From the NCBI GenBank assembly GCA_965153455.1, contig OZ234500.1:4030001-4094000 (forward strand): a stretch of 64,000 nucleotides of DNA, in the 5' to 3' direction. The notes beneath the pieces were generated by a model, which saw only the letters and a program-made list of their open reading frames with translations, ran no database searches and was not told where the DNA came from. The position numbers and the translations under genes are program-made. The stretch is from Sphagnum compactum. Its lineage: Eukaryota > Bryophyta > Sphagnopsida > Sphagnales. This document shows, piece after piece, positions 44,685-57,400 of the stretch (positions within the stretch are counted from its first letter, which is position 1; the number at the start of each line of letters is the position of its first letter).

Positions 44685-45070
44685 TTTGCAATCCCCATGT
44701 TCCTCATCTTCTTCATTTTCATATGTCCTTCATTGCAAGTTTTCCACGGTTTTAATCCACATATTCATGGTTGGTTTAATTTTCCTAATGATCTTCCTCT
44801 TGGTTTGCAACTCTTTGTGATGGTCTTAAATTTCTAACCCATGCTCTTAAAACCTTAAGTCCCCATCTTCATGGTTTGCAACTTTTCATAATGGTTTTAA
44901 TTTTATTGGTTTTGATTATGGTCCATGTGGTCTACAACTTTTCATCTTGGTCTTAATGATTTTAATTCCAATTGCCATGGTCTACAACTTTTCTCATTGA
45001 TATTAATCCTCTCCTTTTTTATTTTGATGGTTTTGATTATAATCCTTTTGGTTTGTAGCTCCTCATTTGG
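44685..45070. repeat. Degenerate repeat tract (TGGTTTGCAACTTTTCAT...)
   Basis: Words of the form ATGGT(TT/CT)(G/A)CAACT(C)TTTC followed by ATGGTCTTAAT or ATGGTTTTAAT recur about five times (near 44,685, 44,800, 44,872, 44,922 and 44,975). The spacing is irregular and conservation poor. The overlapping 77-codon frame at 44,925 is a product of this repeat. Confidence 0.5.
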
Positions 45071-48060
45071 ATATGTCCATGTTTATAGATCAAGTTCATG
45101 GTTATGGCCCTTTTTTTTCATCGTTTGTTTATTGTCTACTTTAATCATGCTTTTCTAATGACAATGTTTCTAGTGATTACTTTTCAATAGTCACAATTTT
45201 TTGGTGTTTACTTCTATTGGTTAAATTTTCCAATGATTGTTTCCATTGATTTTTTTTCAATGATTTTTTTTTATGATAGTTATGCATTTGTGAGATGGTG
45301 CAAAAGTCTTTTCATGGTTATTTCAAGGTGAAGCAAAATAAAAACCCTTCATACAATTCCTTATGAATATATCTACTTAACATTTAGAGTCCATTTGAAA
45401 AGTTCGAGTGGCATTTCACCCCTAACCACAACTCATCCGCTGATTTTTCAACATCAGTCGATTCGAACCTTCACTTAGTTTCACCCGAGCTTCATCCTGG
45501 TCATGGATAGATCACCCAGGTTCGGGTAATCATCAAAGGGTTTGGTTTTGTGGATTGATATGATAAACAACCTAGGATTAGTTCAATTATCTTCTTCATT
45601 TGAAATTCTTTCCTAGATTTTCTTTATCAAATTGCTACCAAGGTGTAACTAAAAGTACAAGCAACATTTTTTTAAGTTCATTCAACTTATGACAACCATA
45701 CAACCATGTAATTTCTACTTTGCACATCATTCCCACAACCTCCCTCCCTTTGTTTTATTTCATTCCAAAACTTTAAATATAATAAACAAGTTCAAGCCTC
45801 AAGCTTTTCAAAGTCCTTTCCTAAAACTCCTTTTATGCCTAATCCTTTTGCTTATAACCTCCCAAGAATCCTTAAAAACAACAAATGCTTATAGAGCCCA
45901 TTTCGCCTCCTCATATTTCCTCTTTTCTTCCCCCATTTTTTTTTCTATATGTTTGTTTTATCTTCATCTCCTCACTACCATGCCAGCTTCCAACTTCTTT
46001 TCCTTTTTTTTGTTATGATTCCAATGTGAACTTCCTTTTTCGATTTACTTCAAATTTCAAAAGGCACAAACAATGGAGTAAATAACCAAACTTGAAAAAT
46101 TTACAAAATAGGTTAAAGTTAAATAGCTTCAAAGTGAAATTGCCCAACCTTAATAGGTATTCTTGTCATGGTACACCACATGTTAAAGATTGTAACCTAT
46201 TTTATGTACATCCAAAATTACACAAGAAAACCCACTATCCAAAATTGGCACTATAAATCCCAAAATGGCCATAAAGGTTCAAATATCCAAAAACACAAGG
46301 GATCAAGCTCCCTAATTCAACACAAAGCTAATTAACTCATCGTACCTAGAACATTTAGGTAGCCTAGGAATTATGTTAACTTATCCTAATTATTAATCTA
46401 AATAACCAAAAATATTTGCCACATGATACGCATGCACAATATTCAAGTGTGAATGCGAGGGTGGTGTATGTGTTTCCCACTTTTTTTTCAAGGAATGGTA
46501 GAATTTATAAAGGGATGTGAATTTATGGTTGAAACCCAATAATCAAAGTATTGATTTGCATAAGGGAAAACAAACCCATAAAGAGAAAGTGCACATTAGC
46601 AAATCATGTTCCAACTCAACATCCTAACAACTTCATACAACATACATTTTGTTGCCTATAGTTTCGATTAAAAATGTGACCCAACTTATTCCAACTCTAA
46701 TTTGGAAGGTCATTTAATAAAATTACCAAAATGCCTATCCCATATCATAATTTCAAAAGGAAACATTGAAAGACCACTTGCACGAGACCTTTAAGGAGTT
46801 GAAGGCAGGGAATTCAAATGAAGAAAGAAATGTACAATGTGATGTGGTACTGAATGTTTGAAAATTGTAGATGGAAAAATTGTAAAAAATGTATTAAATT
46901 CCTTACAAAGTTTCATTGATGACACCTAATGTCCACCCCATCTCCTAGTTCTTTTGATTCAAATGGACTTATGATTGGTGCAACTACCTCTCATTTTAAC
47001 CATACGCCTATGTTTGTGCTTGATGTTCCACTTAAAAAGGTGACCAAAAGTGAAATGTGGATGGTGTAATCCAAACTCATGGCAAGCATTGCAACCCACT
47101 TTTCTTCCACTTTTGATGTTCATGATGCCTTCCTACTAGGCAAGATGGACATCAACCATGGGAAAAAAAACAAGGTAAAAATAAATGACTTGAAGATTGG
47201 TAGAGAACTATAAATAATATTAATAAGAATTTAGGTTTGAGGTTAAGGAGATGTTGAACATGTAGCAAGAAATATCCTACCCATCCATGTCCAATTGGGT
47301 TAGGGTTGTATTATCGAATGACCTCATAAGTTAGGGTTAATAATTCTAGCTCAAAACAACTATGTAAAGTTTGGTTTTGGGGAATCAAACCTCTTCATGA
47401 GGTGTCTTCGTTTTTTCTCAAGTTCATCAATTCCCCACTCTACATACACCTTAAACCTTGCATGCATCTTATTGTAAGTTCAAATCACACAATGGTCTCC
47501 ATGTGATAGTGGTTATTGTCTCATTATCCTTTGCATAATAAATGTCTCCTCCCCCGTGGATCCTAAATTTAAGGTATTCGTCGATGAAATGTTGATGCCA
47601 CTCTCAATAGATGTTCAAGTGATGAAGGATGTTAACATCATGGTTAGACTTAAGGTAGCTCATGTTTATGTAAATGAATAGGCCATGATTTGATGGTATG
47701 TATAAATTGTCTTTCGATTATTAAATCATGTGTAATGTGCCTTGTATAATTTCCATGTGTTTGGATCTCTACCAATGTTTCATCTATGAACCCAAAACAT
47801 CATGGCAACTTCAACAATTGTCTAGCCAAGACCCCTTTTTCCTAAAGTGTGGGCAAATGGATCTTATTTGCAAAGTTGTGGTTAGTGCATGATGCAATGG
47901 ACAAAATATAATCACATAATGAAGATTTTGATCAATTCCATATAAAGGCATCAAACTTAGTGACATTCTTGTGCCTCAAGAATCATATGAAACTAAAAAG
48001 TTGTAATTAAAGGATCAACTTTAATGGCCTTCTTGATACAATTGAGGCATGCCTCGTCAT
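45071..48060. other. AT-rich intergenic DNA
   Basis: No supportable gene. A 109-codon frame at 45,689-46,018 is Phe/Leu/Ser-rich, lacks domains and lies in pyrimidine-rich DNA. Around 46,970-47,160 a stretch reads LKKVTKSEMWMV and SKLMASIATHFSSTFDVHDA, which seems protein-like but is not recognised and is flanked by stops. Confidence 0.4.
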
Positions 48061-48069
48061 TGAATGTTC

Positions 48070-48370
48070 ACAAATAAAAAAAAGCCTAACTCTAAAAATT
48101 AAACATGAAAAGCCTAGCATTAACCTTTAAAATTAGACCCTAACCTTAAACTTTAATCCTAAAAACTCTATCCATATCCTAAAAATTAAGCCCCAAAACC
48201 ATTACCTTAAAAATCAGATCTTAATTCTACAATTGTAACCCTAAAAACCTTATCAAAAAATCAAATGTCAAAACCCTAAGCCTAAAAATCAGACCGTGTA
48301 ACATCTGAACCTTAACAATAAAAACCAAATGCCAAAAAAAACTTAAACCTAAAAATCAAATTTAAATCTT
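48070..48370. repeat. Degenerate telomere-like CCTAAAA tract
   Basis: About 300 bp in which CCTAAAA, ACCCTAA and CCTTAAA words recur at 15-30 base intervals, often followed by ATCAGA or ATTA (for example CCCTAAGCCTAAAAATCAGA near 48,272). This is consistent with an old interstitial telomere-type array or telomere-derived minisatellite. Confidence 0.6.
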
Positions 48371-50050
48371 GACGAGAAGGTTCACTTGTAGCCTTAATGT
48401 GGGAGGAAATCATAAGCATTATTCAAAATGCCAATTCTTCAAACTTCATCAAAGTGAAGTTGGTAGTGTTTTTTGAATAGTGTTAGGGTGGATCACATCT
48501 TGGCCAACATGTCCTTAGCCCTTATTTTGAAAACTTTAAAAATAACACACAAGTGGTCATGGCAAGACAAACAAGGTGTGAAAGTGGTTTAGGGTTTTGG
48601 AGACACCTGCCTATGGAGACACCTACCTTATGGAAAATGAACCTATTAGATAGACCTTACAAAATCCTTAAGTTTTCAGGTGACATATACATCAAAAGTT
48701 GTGGGTTCATTAAAGTGGGTAATGTTCAAAGGTATGGTAGATCACCATACCTTTCATGATGTTAACTAACACAAAAATTGTACTTCATGACACAATTCAT
48801 GTTATTTGAACAAAAGTGTCAAATTTTCACACAACAATTTTCATTTGTTGGATCATTAGGCTACCCTTTATGGGAATAACAAGTAGCACAAGAAGTTTAA
48901 CTTAAGGACCCCTAGTGAAAAATTTATGGCATGGGTGACCCCGCCCAAGAAACCCAATGCTCTAAATTATGTAAGTCCGTTTTCTCTTCAATTAAGGTCA
49001 AATTTTATAGCATTGTGTTATTTATTATTGTATGCAATATGAACACCACCGTTTGTAATGAATGATCTTTTGTAGATATATGAACCTTGAGTTTGAAATG
49101 AATCACACAACAAACTTTGAAGAATCCTTTACATTTTGATTGAAATTTTTGGTACATGATTTTAATAGCCTTAAGGAGTTTAGATTTTGTGTGGGTATTT
49201 TTGATGATTAATGGGTTTACAAATTTTTTTTGGGGGGGGGGAGGGTACTAAAAAAAGGTGATTTATTCACCCTCGATTCGATTTATAGGTTTGAATAGAT
49301 GTTTGCAAACTTTAAAAGAAGAAAAATCACCCGTAGTTACGATTTTTCAAATTGCAAGAGACATAATTTCAGCCGTTGGATAGGTTACATGAAAATGGTC
49401 AATAAGGAGGCTTTATGTCAACTGTCCCTTTGACGTTCCTTTCGCAATGTTCTGATGTGATTGAAATTTGTATTTACAACGTATAAATAAAAATTGTTGT
49501 GGTGGTGCAAAAATTATCACATTATTCTACACAAGGAAAATTAACCCTAATTTACACCCATTCATTATGTAACCTAATTTATGGACTTTTGGCATATACC
49601 ATCTATCTATCAATTGGATGACAATTAGGAACACTATCGTTTTTTTTGACGAGATCAACTTGTTGAATCTTGACCTAAGAGATAATATCATATTGTAAGT
49701 GACTTTGTAGGCAAAACTTGCAATACTTGAGTTTCCAATCAATTTTTTTTGCGTGAAATAGAATTGTTGGTAGACAAATGGAAAATGTTGAAATGCAAGG
49801 GTACGTACACCTCCCCTAAACAGCCATATTTCTGGAGTGCCGCAATGTTTTTTTTACTGGTGTTAGTTACTTCACACAAAAAAGGGCAAAGGAAAACTCC
49901 GAAAATCCCATACTTAAGGGTCATTGAGCACCCAAGTAGGTACTAGTTACCTAATAATTTTAAACCTAAGGGGTGTGCAACCAAAGGACATGACTCACAA
50001 GTGAGTGTAGTAGACTCTTGTACTCTTTTACAATAATTATGTGGGTAAGA
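48371..50050. other. AT-rich intergenic DNA
   Basis: No supportable gene. A T-run followed by a G-run occurs at about 49,225-49,243. A 68-codon frame at 48,553 has no domain, although GGAGACACCTGCCTATGGAG / ACACCTACC within it is a short direct repeat. Confidence 0.45.
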
Positions 50051-50053
50051 GTT

Positions 50054-50160
50054 GTGATAAATGAGAGTTGTTACCAATAATCAAAGGGTACTAATATGAG
50101 GGTACTATCACCAATTGGCAAGTTATGATAAAAACAAGTTGTTATCAATAATCATATATC
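50054..50160. repeat. Diverged units preceding the palindrome
   Basis: GTGATAAATGAGAGTTGTTA (50,054) and ATGATAAAAACAAGTTGTTA (about 50,125) are diverged relatives of GTGATAAATAAAAGTTGCTA inside the palindrome's left arm (50,181). Each is followed by CAATAATCA. The spacing is about 55-70 bp, so the left arm is the last unit of a small minisatellite. Confidence 0.7.
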
Positions 50161-50304
50161 ATGTTACTATTGGGTATGTTGTGATAAATAAAAGTTGCTA
50201 CCAATAATCATATCATGTTAAAACCCTAAACCCTAAACCCTAGTTAACATGATATGATTATTGGTAGCAACTTTTATTTATCACAACATACCCAATAGTA
50301 ACAT
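50161..50304. repeat. 60-bp perfect palindrome with telomeric-repeat loop
   Basis: The left arm 50,161-50,220 and right arm 50,245-50,304 are perfect reverse complements over all 60 bases. The 24-base loop is AAACCCTAAACCCTAAACCC plus TAGT, three plant telomere repeats. Beyond the arms complementarity continues imperfectly (GATATATGATTATTG versus GATATGATTATTGG). The perfect arms amid decayed DNA imply recent origin or ongoing arm homogenisation. Confidence 0.97.
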
Positions 50305-50386
50305 GATATGATTATTGGTATCATGTTATTTTTTTAAATTGGTGTTTGGAGCTTTTGAAAGTTTGGAGCAGTGTGGTTGTATGGAG

Positions 50387-50403
50387 CCCTAAACCCTAAA
50401 CCC
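50387..50403. repeat. Second short telomere-like repeat
   Basis: CCCTAAACCCTAAACCC lies about 85 bases right of the palindrome, in the same orientation as the loop. Confidence 0.85.
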
Positions 50404-50479
50404 ATGTTACACCGTCCTACTTCCCCCTCACATTACCTAAGTAACAACTAGTGTGGGGGTGATTTATTTGAATTTTTAA

Positions 50480-50660
50480 ATAACTGCTGCTGGTTCAGAA
50501 TATTTTTAAAATTGGAATTAAACCAGTTCCAGATATTTGGAAAAAAAAAGAAGAATCAAAGAACCATGAGTTCGGGGTATTTTAAAAAAAAAAAAAAAAC
50601 AGAGAACCTCTGTATATGGGTATTTCAAAACCCTCAAAGAACCCCCCAGGTTTGTGAAAG
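50480..50660 (-). repeat. Dispersed repeat related to 26.5 kb
   Basis: On the minus strand the order is GGTTCTCTGTTTTTT, AAATACCCCGAACTCATGGT, TCTTTGATTCTTCTTTTTTT, CCAAATATCTGGAACTGG. This parallels TTCAAATACCTAGAACAGGC / AGTTCTTTGATTTTGATTTT / CAAATACCCGAAACTGG at 26,520-26,700. The A/T homopolymers vary in length. Confidence 0.65.
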
Positions 50661-50749
50661 AACAAGGCAATTTTAGAGATGGGTATTGACAAATGAAAAC
50701 CAAGTGTCTGGAGTGAGCCAAAATTGAAGTCTAAGTTGGTCTTTCCTTT

Positions 50750-51070
50750 TGTGTGAGGTAAAACCCTAGGGTGGGGGCATGCCCAAAAATAAGGGATAGC
50801 TGATCTAGCCTCCTTCCTTTTTGGGAATGTCCCTCACACCCATCATAAAACACAAGATGTACATTATCATGAACCTAAACATACATATATATACCATGAG
50901 GCTTAAGAGGAGGGGGGGGGTTCTTATGCTTACTTTGTAAGAAGAGTAAGAGGGATCTCACACCTACAAGTAGGCATAATTTCACTCCCACTCTTAAGGA
51001 ATAGGCATAGGATACCTCCTACAAAAGAGGAAGGATATTGATGAATATAAGGAGCCCTCCAAATACACTA
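50750..51070 (-). repeat. Foldback repeat family F, copy B
   Basis: Read on the minus strand it begins TAGTGTATTTGGAGGGCTCC and ends CCCCCACCCTAGGGTTTTAC / CTCACAC. Interior ATGGGTGTGAGGGACATTCC and AGGAATAGGC... blocks match copy A in order. The length (321 bp) is almost that of copy A (314 bp), which suggests both are near full-length. A G-run has expanded at about 50,912-50,921. Confidence 0.82.
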
Positions 51071-51536
51071 GGAACCATCTCCTAGTGCTTTAAGGCATCA
51101 AAAGTTTTCTTGGGAAGGTTTTAGGCAGGTCATGTACTTTTTCCTAACTGATGAAGTCAGGGTACATAAGGCCCATGTGCATTACATTGAAGGTTTTCTT
51201 AAGTTCAGGTGAGCACATGGTGTTAAGTGTAAAGCACATGGGCTTAAGTGTAAGCACATGGGTGTCTAGTGTCTCTACCTTGTCTTCTTGATTATTGACT
51301 TATGTAACCATCTAGGTCAAGATGTAAAGCACCCACACAAAAATTCTAGTGTATTTGGATGGCACATTATTGAGTGCAATTTTTCCTTAGCAAAAGGGGC
51401 AGGTGTTTTATTTTTTGGGTTTTTTTCCCTCCCATGATATCATGCGGAAAAAAATCCCTTTTAAAACTTTATGCAACGAGTGGGTGGGGTTCACTTAGGG
51501 GGGATACCTTACGTGAACCATCAACCTTATTATTTA
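51071..51536. other. Spacer between two family-F copies
   Basis: It contains two tandem-like segments TTAAGTGTAAAGCACATGGG / TTAAGTGTAAGCACATGGGT (about 51,223-51,264) and another CTAGTGTATTTGGATGGCAC (about 51,346), which is a start-like fragment of family F. No gene. Confidence 0.5.
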
Positions 51537-51853
51537 TGTGTATGGGTATGATTTGGAGGGCACCTTTCTACCCTTAAATACCTACCCCTCTTCCTACAAA
51601 AGAGAGGATTGATTTTAGGTTTAGCATCGAGAAACAAGAATGATCTTATACATGCTTGTAGGTGTGTAAGGTCATGCGCTCCTAAATGTGTAGGGTAAGG
51701 GATCCCTTGAAGGGCTTTATAGGTTTGAGCCCTTGTGAAGCCCCAAACAAGTCCCTTATCCTTCATAAAGAAGGGTGAGAGTAAGCCCACTCAAAATGCA
51801 ATGGATTTTATGCAACGGATTTTTTTCAAAATTATTTATAATAGGGCATAAGA

Positions 51854-51887
<34 letters not shown>

Positions 51888-52055
51888 GGCTTTGTGATTT
51901 ATGTATGTTTTAGGCTTATAATAAGCTTTGTCTTGTGCTTTATGGTGCTTAAGGCCCATTCATGGGGGGATACTACCAAAATGTGGGGCTAGACTTGGCT
52001 ACCAACTAATCGTAGGCCCCTTATTGTGGGAATATGGCGTTTAGGCGTTACCCTT
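51537..52055 (+). repeat. Foldback repeat family F, copy C (expanded)
   Basis: It begins GTGTATGGGTATGATTTGGA then GGGCACC, and ends with CTAGACTTGGCTACCAACTA, ATCGTAGGCCCC and GGCGTTACCC. The interior is longer than in copies A and B and includes an inserted (CT)n array at 51,855-51,884 and extra sequence around 51,690-51,830. Confidence 0.7.
51855..51884. repeat. (CT)n microsatellite
   Basis: About fourteen uninterrupted CT units inside the family-F copy. Confidence 0.95.
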
Positions 52056-54030
52056 CGCAAAAAAGCACCATTAAATGAAATGAAATAGTAAATGAGTGAT
52101 TGTGAGGATTTTCCTCATGGTGGATTTGTGGAAGAAATATGCCTTCATATTTCAATTTTGGTAAATTACATGCATCTAGATGGGACTTAATGGCAAGAGA
52201 TCAAGTTCAACCACATTTTGTTGAAATCTCATTTTTTTCAAATAGCAAAGTGCAACAACAAAATCCTTAAGGACAAATGATGCCAACTAGTAACCGTTTA
52301 ACAAAAAAATTCATATCAATGGCCAACACAACAAGGACCTCCTTCCTATTTGCAAAACACCAAGCCAATACTAAATACCTTCAATAACTAATGAGCCAAC
52401 CAAAAAAGGATTAGAAATTAACATACATGTTAAATTACATATATTGAATCTCGATAGATGTATTTTATTTTAATAATTTAATTCAATAAGACACATGGGT
52501 TGAAGCAATTGTGTGCTAAATAGTTGAGTTCAAGAAATTTCAAAGACTTAAATATACTATAAATATTTACAAATGTTTCAATTACAAATATGTATCTTTT
52601 GTTTTTGAAGCATGCAAATGTGAATGTTGATTATCATAGATAGTGTGACTTTTATTTGAGATAATGGGATTTTAATGGATGTGGGCATAAAAGTTTGATG
52701 AAACATCACTTTCATTGATTGCTTGCGATCTCTCATGAATTGTTTGAAAGTTTATATATTATTTGTTTGGTTTTAATATTCTTCACAAGAACATCTCACA
52801 TTTTGGGTTTTTTTTTCCTAAAGGGGGCGCCTAACAAACCATGTTGGCTTCTCAAAGTTGATAAGAGCAACAAAAGTATGTTATGTTAATGTTTGAGACC
52901 CAATCCAATCATAATAAAAGTGGATTACAATAAATTTAATTTTTTGACCTAAGTGGATTACAATATATTGGTGTAGAGGAATATTGATCAAATATTTGTT
53001 GGGGATGCATGGCTATATTTTTTCTTTGAAAAAACAGAAATAAAATGTATTTGAAAATACCTGTAATGGGAAAATTTGATGTCATGACAATTTGAAAATT
53101 GTTGCACATGAAAGAAATAGAAAAATCCCTTTGTAATTAATGGCATCATACGTTGTGTATTAATGTAAGTATATAGGGAAAATGCTTCACATATATTAAA
53201 TGTCATTAATTAATGCTTATATTTTCAATTTTACGTAGTTGAAATGGCAATCATCTGTAAGATGGTTTAGTGAAATTTGGCTTTAAACAAGATATGAAAT
53301 TAAAAAGAATTTAAGCATCCTTCTCATATGTTGCTTGCTTCCCACTAGAACTTAAATAAGAATTCTGAAGATTTCTTAATAAAAATTTCAATATTTGGTG
53401 ACTGAAACCCCCCAAACAACCTTTTTTTGCCATTATAAAAAAAAACCACCAATTAGCTAAATTTCACCCTCCCAACCCCCCAAACCCAAAAAAAAACCAC
53501 TAGTCATTACGCCTTCATGTGTGGATTTTTTTAAAAACATATATCATAGTACCTTGGCCTTTTCAACACATGTTTGTTGAATAATTAATTAATTTTGAAA
53601 AAATCATTTCAACAAATGAAACATTAAATATTCACTATTTTCTTTCACAATATTTTTTGATTTGGAAGAAATAATTTTTTGAAAATTTCAACATTTTTGA
53701 AATTAATATAAATTAGTGTCAAATTGGCCAAGCTACTAAGGTAATAGTAGAAATGTCCATTTTCAGGGCATCCAAGAGGAGAAACAGTGGGTATCATGAT
53801 GAGTATGTAACAACAACCTTGCATGCCATGCTTTGCATTACCTTACAGAAAGTTATGCCGATTACATATACTTCAAAGTTATAGGACTAAAATACGAGCA
53901 GCAAACCACATTCATTATTATTCCAATTTTTATGGTTGCGGAAAGAAAGATTGGGTACAGAATGAATAAGTTGTGTTGTTCATCATGTCTTCTTCTTCAA
54001 CTTTGCCGTTTCTGTGCTTGATTTTGCAAT
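52056..54030. other. AT-rich intergenic DNA
   Basis: No gene or transposon block recognised. Homopolymer A, C and T runs near 53,410-53,500 are simple sequence. GAAAGAAAGATTGGGTACAG near 53,941 resembles the start of the minisatellite unit that follows. Confidence 0.5.
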
Positions 54031-54461
54031 CAAGATTTGGGTACAAAATTGATTATTTGCCCCAAAGGTCTGGTTGTCAAACCCCTTCTTCACTTGTGCA
54101 CATATCTATGACAATTAATCAAGATTTGGGTACAAAATTGTTTGTCAGTTGTCAAACCCCTTCTTACTTATATGCACATATCTATCACAATTAATCAAGA
54201 TTTGGGTACAAACTTGATTTTTGCCTGAAAGGGTCGGTTGTCAAACCCCTTCTTACTTATATATGCACATATCTATCACAATTAATGGAGATTTGGGGTA
54301 CAAACTTGATTTTTGCCGCAAAGGGTGGGTTGTCAAATCCCTTTTTACTTATGCACATAACTATCACAATTAATCAATATTTTTGGGTACAAACTTGAGT
54401 TTTCCTGGAAAGGGTCCGTTGTCAAACCCTTTTTGACTTATGCACATATCGATCACAATTA
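54031..54461. repeat. Minisatellite, five units of 76-91 bp
   Basis: Units: 54,031-54,119 (89 bp), 54,120-54,195 (76), 54,196-54,286 (91), 54,287-54,374 (88) and 54,375-54,461 (87). Each runs CAAGATTTGGGTACAAA, a variable TTGATTTTTGCC.AAAGG part, GGTTGTCAAACCCCTTCTTA, then TATGCACATATCTATCACAA and TTAAT. Unit 2 has a deletion in the variable part. Units 2 and 3 are most alike. No coding role. Confidence 0.95.
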
Positions 54462-57400
54462 CTAACAACGGAACTCAAGTAGTTGATGATGATGTCCTAA
54501 CTTGCAAACTTAAAATGACCAAAAACACATAGTGGGTAGTAAAAAGATAGTTCACTACCTACATCTCTCTCTCTCTCTATTTCTCTCTCTACACTGCCAA
54601 GTAATAAAATGATTTGTACTTTTTTGATGGGTCAGTGGGTGTTGTGGAAGGAAGGTTTGTGTTGTTTTTCTCTCCCAAATTCCAATCCAATAGAGAATTG
54701 AGCAAACCATAAAGAAAGAAATAGTACTTTGACATCAACACTAGGAAAATAATAATACATCATTTAAGTAATAGTGGGGACTTGGGGACAAGGGAGCCAT
54801 GATTGTTCTCACACATGGGAATGAAGAGTGCTAGTTCACTTCACATGCACAAGAACAGCATAACTTACCCCTCATACATATATATGACTTGCCCTTCTCC
54901 TCCATAAGAAGAACTGACAATGATCTGAATCTACCAGACTGGAGACACCTTACCACCAAAATTGTAAGGTGCCTTTTGGAGGGTAGGAAGAAGATTATGC
55001 TTTGTAAGGGTCCTTGTAAGTACCTAGAAAGGAGAAGAATTAGAATTAGGTCAGGCTTTTTAGGTGTAGCACCTTGGATGAAAGAGGAGGCACTAGCACT
55101 CCACACGTGACATAGAAATAGGTTCATGGCAAGCCAACATGTGCTAGTATGCCGACAACGACTACTTTGAGGAAGCTTTCTTCATGTAAGCTTCTCCTTT
55201 GTCACTCCCTCAACTTGGTGAATAGCCCATGCAAAAACATGCAAACTTGTTACACCATTATTACTTGGGTACCAATTGATATGCCTTCTTGCTCTTTGTT
55301 CTAAAGAAATGCTAAACTACCATGAAAAAGGGTAGCAACACCACCCTTGTATAATCTTAAATTACATTATTTTCTACATCTCTTAGTAGGATAAAATGCA
55401 CACGCAACAAGTTTTTTAATCCTTATTCATTAAAATTATACACAAATACAAATATATTTCCTCACTATTCTTTCCTCCTTAGTATTACACTGCACACTGC
55501 TTCAAAAAAGTCCTTCATTCCAACAACCAACTACGATAATATCAGATGCTTTAAAAATCCACTAACATCTCCTCCAATCCTTTTTTTTCACAAAATCATA
55601 CAAGGCCCACATTGACCCTATAAAAATAAGGCCCTTATTTTAATCCCTTCTTAAAGATCTCCTAGATGATTGGGTAGTTTACCCCCAAACATGAACTATT
55701 AAATCCTTATTAGTTTCACCCCTTTGGTAAAGAATAGTGAGTCTACCACTAGTAACTATTAATTATTAGGAAGCCTATGGAACTAACTAGTTTAGAGATT
55801 TTTATCTCTTAACATGCATCTTTATTAGATTAGCCATAGTTCGAATGTTTTGACAACATTTTTTTGATATTGTTAAAATAAATGGCATATCTCATGCATT
55901 AGATTAAAGTATGCATGTGATGTATTTAGAATAGGTTAGAAATAGAAATTGTGAATGCTTGTGATGAAGAGGATTTTGTTCCTAAAAGACCCTAGATTTT
56001 GAATAGTTCTAAAGATAAACTTAATGTGCCTAATGTGCAAGGGAAACCTAACAAGAAGGTAAAGAGGAAGAGGAGGTGGTTGTTTACAAGTTCATTTACA
56101 ACTGCAAATGTTATCATTAATTTCACACATGTGATGAAGGAGTTTGAAATAAAGAAAATGGAAATGATGAAGTTCATCACACCTCAAATGTTACCAAATG
56201 AAGATAATCACATACAAATTGTTCAAGGTTAATACTATAAATGGTTAATTTGCTTGCAAATGTGTTGAAGCAAGAATCATATATGGTGGTGGTAGGGTAA
56301 TTAATAGCTATAGAAAATTGGCTTTGGTTCATCAAATCAAGAAATATTTTCATTTTGCAATACATTTAACTATCTTTGATTTGTATTTACATTTGTGTGC
56401 AAAAATATTTAGACTCAATAAATGAATCATTATGTATGACTTTGTCATAGTACAAATGGATGATCAATCATTTATTGTTCAAAAAGAAGTCTCCTTCATC
56501 TCTCACGTTTTGTTTTTGCAAATTTGTTAGGAATTTTATAGTTTTTTTGTTGTTATGCTTGAGTTGTGATAAGTAAGTGAAGGTAAGTATTTGGAACATG
56601 GTTTTAATTTGTTTGATGTTTGAAATTATCTTGTCATTGTTACTTTGGAATCCCATTCTTTTTTTTTCAAAATATAACTAACTTACAACTTATAGGAATC
56701 CAAGGCCAAATATAAACAAAAACAATGCAAAACACAAAACATAATTCTAAGCGTTGTGCCATTTGAAAGTTTTATGTTGTTTGGTGTGTGATTGTGAACA
56801 ATGATAGTTGTTGGTGCTAATGTTATGACATATGACAAATTTATTTATTTTAATAGTAGGTAGTTTATTTCACCAAACCTTATTAGCTCGTTAGCTTGTT
56901 AACTTTTGTTCTTGCATTTTCAAATCTAGGTTCTTATGCACCCCACATTTAACAATAATTGTGAAGGACACAACAAAAAAAAAAAAACTTGTGCAACTCA
57001 ATCAATTATGGAATCGAAATGTTTCAAAATACATGTGTTTTAAAAAATCAAATGCATTATCTATCACCACCCTACTTGAATTCATGTTGGAATCATATTT
57101 TTTCTTATCAACATTTGCAAGATTACATGTCTTCCAATTCTTTTGCAAATAGGTACAAATTGGATAAGTTGCAACACCAATTCAAAATGATTTACATTCA
57201 TACTTTGAATGGCAATCAATGGTTCTTGAAAGATATTTTGAGACCTTAATTATGCATATAGGTTGGACCTTTTGAATTATCCATCATACTCCTCCAAGTT
57301 GGCTAGCACAAACATTTCAAAACATCTTATATGCATCACATAATTCATAACATTATAATATGGGATTATTGCCCTATGGAAGAAATCATTATTAATATTG

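Noticed and set aside
45425-45540. SINE or tRNA-like element based on GGTTCGAATC (minus strand) and GGTTCGGGT words
   Set aside because: No A-box-like word at the right distance in either orientation.
45689-46018. 109-codon frame
   Set aside because: Pyrimidine-rich, Phe/Leu-dominated, no domain, flanked by unremarkable AT-rich DNA.
46970-47160. Protein-like stretch LKKVTKSEMWMV...
   Set aside because: Stops on both sides, no recognisable family; too little to call.
54831-55127. Overlapping frames on both strands that look mildly protein-like
   Set aside because: No family recognised, opposite strands compete, and there are no splice sites or neighbouring blocks to support a gene.
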